From assembly GCA_963931995.1 (NCBI GenBank), contig OZ008370.1, positions 9,733,396 through 9,797,395 on the forward strand: a stretch of DNA of 64,000 bases, in the 5' to 3' direction. Under the pieces are notes generated by a model. That model had not been told where the DNA came from, made no database searches, and saw only the letters and a list, made by a program, of their open reading frames with translations. The stretch's first letter is position 1; each line of letters starts with the position of its first letter. The stretch is from Phaonia tiefii (Eukaryota > Arthropoda > Insecta > Diptera > Muscidae). Of this stretch, positions 58,090 through 64,000 are shown in pieces. A program made the translations under genes and the position numbers.

Positions 58090-60751
58090 AATTCAGCTTA
58101 GCTGAATTTGCTAATTATTAAAAGAAAGTAAATTTTGTAGCTACATTTACCTAAAAATCTAACGTTTATAAACCAGGGCTATGTTCCGACAGAATTCAGC
58201 TAAGCTGAATTCGTTTATTTCTACCGGAAACCCTATTCTCAGCCAGCAATAACTAAAGAACTGTCTTAAACCCCTCTTGAATGAGTTAGTTTCTATCGAT
58301 AAATAAATTATTTTGATATTTTCAGATAACGAACTAAAGTAAATACGTCATGATTCGGTTCAGGATTCCCCTCACGATTCGACTGAGCTGAATTGGTTAA
58401 TTCCTATTCAAAAGTGCATTTTTAAGTTAGTTTCGGCTAAACAACTAAAGTTGATAAGCCACGACTATGTTTTAACAATATTCAGCTTAGCTGAATTAGT
58501 AAATTCTTACCCGAAACTTTATTATTTAATTTTCAAACCCCACGATACTGTTTAAACACCATTAAGCTTAGCTGAATTAGTTAATGCTTATCCAAAACTA
58601 CATTATTAAATTTCTTTAAACACACAATACTGCTTAACTTGAACTGTCTTCAACCCGTTTTGAATGGGTTAATTTTTATCGATAAGTAAACTATTTTCGT
58701 ACTATAACTAAGGAACTGAAGTTAATCACTCAAGGACTGAAGTAAATAACCCATGAGTCGGTTGGGACACAATTCAGCTGAGCTGAATTGGTTACCTCCT
58801 ATTTCAAAACGAATTTTTCAGTTAATTCTAGCCAAACGACTTCAGCTTTGCTGAATTAATGAATTCTTATTCAAATCCAAATTATTTAAAATTCATTAAA
58901 CACACGGAACTGTCTTGAAACCGGCTAGAATGAATCAACTTTTATCGAAAACTACACTATTTTCTCACTTTTAACTAAGGAACTAAAGTAAATAACTCAT
59001 GATTTAGTTTGAAGACAATTCAGCTCAGCTGAATAGATTGCCACCTCTTTGGAAGTATTTTTTAGTAACTTGTAACTAAACAAATAAAGTTAATAAGCGA
59101 CAATAATATTGTAACACAATTCAGCATAGCTGAATTAGTAAATCCTTATCCACAACTACATTATATAATTTTCTTTTACACGCAATAATGTTTAAACACA
59201 ATTCAGCTGAGCTGAATTAGTTAATTCGTATTTAACATTATTTAATTTTCGTTAAACACAGGATAGCTCAACAGCAACTATCTTTAAACCGTTTTGATGG
59301 GGTTAATTTTCATTCACAAGTAAACTATTTCGATATTGTTAGCTAAAGAACCACAGCAAATAGCTCACGATTCAGTTTGAACACAATTCAGCTGTGCTGA
59401 ATTATATACTTTCTATTTAAAAGTGAATTCTTAAGTTAGTTTTAGTTAAACAACTAAAGTTTAAAAGCCACGATTACGTTTTAAAACAATTCAGCTCAGC
59501 TGAATTTGTTAATCCTTATCCGAAACTACAGTATTTAAATATTTTTAACCACGATACTACGCTAATAATATCCGATACAGTTTAAACACAATTCAGCTTA
59601 GCTGAATTATTTAATTCTTATCAAAAACTAATATTTTGAATTTTTTGAGCTAATAAACTAAAGTTAATAACACATTATTCTGTTCTGACATAATTTAAAT
59701 TTTGCTGAAAAGGTTACTTTTTATCGAAAAGTAAACTTTTCAGTTATTTTTAACTAAACAACTAACGCTAATAAGCTACGATTATGTCTTAAGACAATTC
59801 AGCTTAGCTGAATTAATTAATTCTTATCTGAACTACATTATGAAATTTCGAGCAAGCACGCGATACTTAAATGCAATTCAACTTACATTAATTAGTTACA
59901 TTTGTTTGAAGTTTTTTAAACTAATAAACTAAAGTTAGCAACCCATGATTATGTTTTGACAGAATACAACTTCGCTGAATTCGTTACTTCTCATCAAAAA
60001 GTAAATTTTGTAGTTACTTTTAACTAAACAACCAACGCTCATAAAATATCCACAGTGTTTAGCAGTATTCAGCGTAGCTGATTTACCTAATTTGTATGTG
60101 GAAGTCGACTTTGTTGATTATTTTGAAAGAATTTTGCTTCGCTGAATTAGCTAATACTAATCGGAAATTAAATTTGTAGTTACTTTTAACTATTGAACTA
60201 ACATTAGTTACTGAAGCTTCTGTTTTGACAGAATCCAGCTAAACTGAATTGGTTAAGTTTATCGGAAACTAAATTTTATAGATAACTTTTTCTACGGCAC
60301 CAGCGTTAATTATCCACCGTCTTGTTTGGTCAGACTTTAACTTAGCTGAATTGCTTATTTCTGATCGAAAAATATATTTTATAGTTACTATTAACTAACC
60401 AATCAACGATTATAACCCAGAATTGTATATTACCACAATTCAGCTTAGCTGAATTAGTTAATTCTTATCGGAAACTACATGCATTATAATTTTAAACCAC
60501 AAAACTAACGTACATAATGCCTGATTCCACTTTGAGACAATTCAGTTAAGCTGAATCGGTTACTTCTCATCGAAAAGTAAATTTATTTAGTTACATTTAA
60601 CTAAAGGACTAACATTAATATACCATATTTCTGGTTAACATATTACAGTGTTTAATTTTTGTCGGAAACTAATCATGTGGGTTACTTTTAGCTAAATAAC
60701 TATTATTAGTTATACAGGGTTCTGTTTGGCACAATTCAGCTTAGCTGAATT
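58090..60751. repeat. Tandem array carrying the 19-bp palindrome AATTCAGCTNAGCTGAATT
   Basis: Perfect or near-perfect copies begin at about 58090, 58193, 58480, 58771, 59017, 59118, 59200, 59385, 59488, 59590, 59796, 60437, 60539 and 60733, with diverged copies near 58375, 58561, 58839, 59961, 60066, 60130, 60231 and 60333. The commonest spacing is 101-106 bp, with gaps near 80 and 180-210, so the basic monomer is ~103 bp with deletions. A second conserved block (AACTGTCTT...AAACC...GAATGGGTTA) recurs near 58260, 58640, 58908 and 59277, indicating a higher-order unit of ~270-380 bp. Between palindromes the monomers read like ACTAAAGTTAATAAGCCACG and ATTAGTTAATTCTTATC. No protein is encoded. 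Confidence 0.85.
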
Positions 60752-60896
60752 GGTTATTTTTTAGCTGAATTGCTTAGTTTTCATCAGAAATATAAATTTT
60801 GTTTTTTTAACTAGAGTATTTTCAATTATAACCATTCAGCTGAAGGGATTTCAGACTAAAATGATTGACTTGAAATTGATATAAAATAAATAAATT

Positions 60897-60995
60897 GTTT
60901 CCTATTACATCTCATGAAGGGATAGGCGAGAGCTCCTCACAATCAATGAGCTGTGCGCTTTATAGCTTTGCACTCACTGATTGGGACCATCAACT
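60897..60995 (-). mobile_element. SINE tail fragment
   Basis: About 95 bases match the family's tail and 3' body (TTTCCTATTACATCTCATGA, TGAGCTGTGCGCTTTATAG), lying between palindrome-array blocks. Confidence 0.62.
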
Positions 60996-61946
60996 TGATA
61001 TACATTGGCGTATATTTTATAATTTTTACCAAACTGATTTTTTCAACTGATGTAGTTAGTTCTTAGTTGAAAGAATTTTTTATGTCACTTTCAACTATGA
61101 AAGTATCCAAAACAACTATTCAGCTAAGACCGATATATAGATTCAATACTTTAGATTCAACAATTCCCTACCTACGCCTTAGTATTCTTATATTATTCTA
61201 TCTTATTTTATTTTATTTTTCTTATTTTATAAATCCACTGTGGCAGGGTACTTATGAATACTACAGCATAGTCATATTTAACTATGACAAATAGTTAACT
61301 ATGGCAAATCTTTAAATGCTGCTATGTTTAAAAAATCTAATTTTTCAAACAAACAGCATAGCTGAATTGGTTAGATTTTATCTGAATATAAATTTGGAGT
61401 TTGTTTGTATTAAGGAATAGTCAAGTATAACTATTCAGGGGATGAAATTCCACTATAAATGTATAATCTATTACTTTTTTATTTAGTAATAGATTACTTT
61501 TAGGTGGATTAGTTGTTCCTCCGTTCTGGGACTATTTTAGGACACTTACGACTAATTGCCAATCATGAACCAAAAACTATTTAGTTTAACACGAAGCTCA
61601 AATCAAAAACAAAGAATAAGAATAGTCATTATTCATTGACCTATAAAATATAGTTAAACCATAGTTAATCTGTACAAAAAAACACCACATAATTGACCTA
61701 TTGATTTATGGTTCCAAACTCTATCTTTGTTTTCAACCAAACATTGCTGGATTGCTGAAAGCTTATAGGAAAATAACTTTCACGTCACTTGTAGCTATGA
61801 AAACTATCATTAATAACTATTCAGCTAAAGGATTATTACCCATATCAAATTGTCTAACAATTTAATGATGAGAAATTGTCCATCTCTTGTGGAATTTTTA
61901 ATAAACTTTTTTGACAAGCCATTGTTGCAGTTTCTTCTTCTCCTTC

Positions 61947-62081
61947 TATATAAATAACATTTTAATACTCTCGTCGGTTACTTAAGTTTGACATACACGC
62001 GCTTAATTCAGCCAACAACGACAAACAAAGTAACATAACAACAGAATTTCTTGAAGAAAAAAAATACAAAAATAAAATACT
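61947..62081 (+). promoter_or_regulatory. Possible TATA promoter and non-coding first exon
   Basis: TATATAAATA at 61947-61956 lies ~35 bases upstream of CTCGTCGGTTAC, and 62076-62084 (CTTGGTAAGAA) resembles a splice donor. The sequence beyond contains CAA/CAG-rich repeats (62105-62160) typical of fly leaders or introns. No coding continuation was found, and the region lies within the AGCTGAATT-rich block. Confidence 0.15.
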
Positions 62082-62689
62082 TGGTAAGAACAACACCAAA
62101 GATCATCATCATACCACAACACAGTAACAGCAACGGCGGCAGCAACAGCAACAGCAACAGTACACATTTATTCAGGGCCAACTCTTAAGAAACATGGCTA
62201 AAAGATATACACATAGACATTTATACAAACAACCAATGTATCTATAGATTTATCTGTCTTGTCTTTGAACTCGCTGGATGTACAAGTATATTTTTAAACC
62301 AAAGTGTTGTTTCTCTGCGGCTGTCTTTCTTTAATGATAATGCTGAAGTTGGTTGGTTGGCTGAATGCTGCTGAATATTGAATGTTGTATCTCTTAGTGC
62401 TTGAAGTTTTGTTTTTCTTCCACTCTCTTCTTATAAACATGTGGTATAAATTACTATTTTATACTTTTTGTGATTATCTTCGTTCAACCACAAAGTAGGA
62501 GCTACACAATTTGTTCATGTTCCAGATGATGAATAAAGTGGATTGTGTTTTTGGGTGCAGAGTAACAACGAAAGAGCATTAAAGTTTGGACTGAGAGAAG
62601 AGGAAAAATTGTTAGACACAAATAACAACCTCACAAAAGCCCTACCCCAACTTTTACACTGTATAAAAGCATTTCAAAATTAATTCCTT

Positions 62690-64000
62690 TTCAATACTTT
62701 AACCAGCTGAATTGATTAAAATTTAAGAAGAGGGAAAGAATTTCCAAATTTGGTTCGATTGCGACGTTTTAATGTTTATCAAAAATTCAATTCTTACTAT
62801 AATTCCATGTCACGGTTAAATAAATCTAGCTGAATTGCTAGGAAATTATAGCAATTGTAAAACACTTAATTCGTTGTTTACATTTTTCTATGTTAACCTA
62901 AATTCAGCTAAGTTTTAAAGTAAAATATTTCATGTACCTGTTGAATAGTACAATTGGCTCAAAATTGACATACCTCAGTCATGCATTTGTCCAATTTAAA
63001 AACAAATATTATAAAAACCGCGTCGAATGTAGTGTAATTTTACCTTGCTGAATTGGCCCAAACAGATAAACGAATACAATATTTCACAAACTTCTAAGTT
63101 GTGTTATATGCAAATTGCAATTTTACCAAATTCAGCTAACAAAAGTAACGTAACATCTCCAATTCTTTTTGATTTCGTCTGGCTGAATTGAATGCAAACT
63201 TTAGACGCCACAAATTCAGCTAATTTAAGCGCAAACAAAAATCAAATGTATTGTGACTGCGGCTTGCTGAATTGCCACAAATGGATAAAACATTAATTTG
63301 AGTTAAATTGAAAGATTATTTAACACATTTCTAAGTTGTACCGAATGCGAACAGTAATTGCATCTAATTCAGCTACCATCAGATTTCAAATCGTTTTACT
63401 TCGCCTTGCTGAATTACCACATATGGAAAAAAAACACTAATTCGCTGAATATTTCTCAAATTTCGAAGTTTTAATAGATGCAAATTGTAATTAAACCCAA
63501 TTCAGCTAATATCAATCAAACGTTTTGTTTTTTCGCGTTGCTGAATTAATCAAAGCACATAAAGAAATCTAATTCAGCTAATATTTCACAAATTTCTATA
63601 TTGTACTAGATGCAAATTGTTATTTAACCTTATTCAGCAAACATAAAACCTCAACAGCTTTTACTTTTACCTTGCTGAATTGGGCAAAACGAATAAAACA
63701 CAACAACAACTTTGCTATTATTGAACAGGTATCTTAGTCTAACTAAATGCATATAGCAGTTTCTTACCAATTCAGCTAACTTAAATATTATAACATCTAA
63801 AATTCTGTGCGACTTCGCCTTGCTGAATTACCCAAAATGAATAAAAAATAAATTCAGCCAATAGTTAAGACATTCTTAAGTTGTACTGGATGCATACCGT
63901 AATTCCATACAATTCAGTTAAGTCAAACAACAGAAAAACTCAAATGCTTTGTTATTTCGCCTTGCTGAATTAGCCCAAACAGGTAATGAAATTTAATTTC
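62690..64000. repeat. Tandem array of spaced inverted half-sites, ~140-bp period, runs off the window
   Basis: Here AATTCAGCTAA and CTTGCTGAATT alternate, ~45-60 bases apart, forming potential stem-loops. CTTGCTGAATT recurs near 63045, 63264, 63404, 63538, 63673, 63820 and 63963, mostly 134-147 bp apart. Flanking words such as CTAAGTTGTA and GATGCAAATTGTAATT recur with the same period. The array continues past the right edge. Confidence 0.75.

Larger units (their letters stand above)
60752..62689. other. AT-rich spacer between the two AGCTGAATT arrays
   Basis: Only occasional half-sites are present (near 60832, 61116, 61355, 61817 and 62705), with a SINE tail fragment and a CAA/CAG-rich stretch at 62105-62160. 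No gene is recognised apart from the weak promoter candidate listed separately. Confidence 0.5.

Noticed and set aside
58090..64000. CRISPR-like or integron-like array
   Set aside because: The genome is plainly eukaryotic, spacers are related to one another, and repeat spacing is ~100-140 bp with diverging monomers.

Overview
The window looks like euchromatic but transposon-rich DNA from a higher (brachyceran) fly. It is AT-rich. The one confident gene has long introns and the poly-Ala/poly-Gln/poly-Asn tracts common in fly regulatory proteins. The mobile elements (RTE-type and RNase-H LINEs, a tRNA-derived SINE, DD41D mariner, foldback and other MITE-like repeats) are of insect type. The species cannot be fixed from sequence alone.

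Protein-coding content is low. On the minus strand, three exons (26749-26879, 11899-13335 and 9281-9444) have good splice signals and compatible phases (0 to 0 and 0 to 0). I read them as internal exons of one gene whose 5' and 3' ends lie elsewhere; I do not recognise the product. Weaker coding candidates are a 103-base exon-like block at 33964-34066 (+), a 64-codon ORF with a signal-peptide-like start in a GC-rich island at 24426-24620 (+), and a pair of related TATA/first-exon-like segments near 19300-19505 and 21526-21752 (+).

Layout: 1-5 kb holds degenerate RTE LINE and mariner pieces, with a locally triplicated reverse-transcriptase segment. 6-8.4 kb holds a short tandem repeat, a 660-bp foldback element and a small MITE. 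9-27 kb is the gene with its introns, which contain SINE, MITE, LINE and a mariner copy broken by two insertions. 27-33 kb holds a degenerate ~200-bp satellite in two blocks, SINEs and RTE remnants. 35-40 kb holds a ~340-bp tandem array split by a SINE, a TIR element containing a nested MITE, and a 223-bp satellite. 43-46 kb is the longest RTE copy, interrupted by a SINE and by an AACCTC-palindrome element. 46-56 kb holds microsatellites, large MITE copies, an RNase-H LINE and more SINEs. From about 56.8 kb to the right edge lies a striking array built on one word, AGCTGAATT, much of it as the 19-bp palindrome AATTCAGCTNAGCTGAATT every ~103 bp. It changes near 62.7 kb to spaced inverted half-sites with a ~140-bp period.

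The palindrome array is the least explained structure and the best candidate for something undescribed. The next most useful observations are a tRNA-derived SINE family with two copies bounded by clear target-site duplications, and a MITE-like family with CACGCTGAAAA ends present about ten times. All repeat boundaries were read by eye and are approximate unless a duplication or inverted end is quoted.
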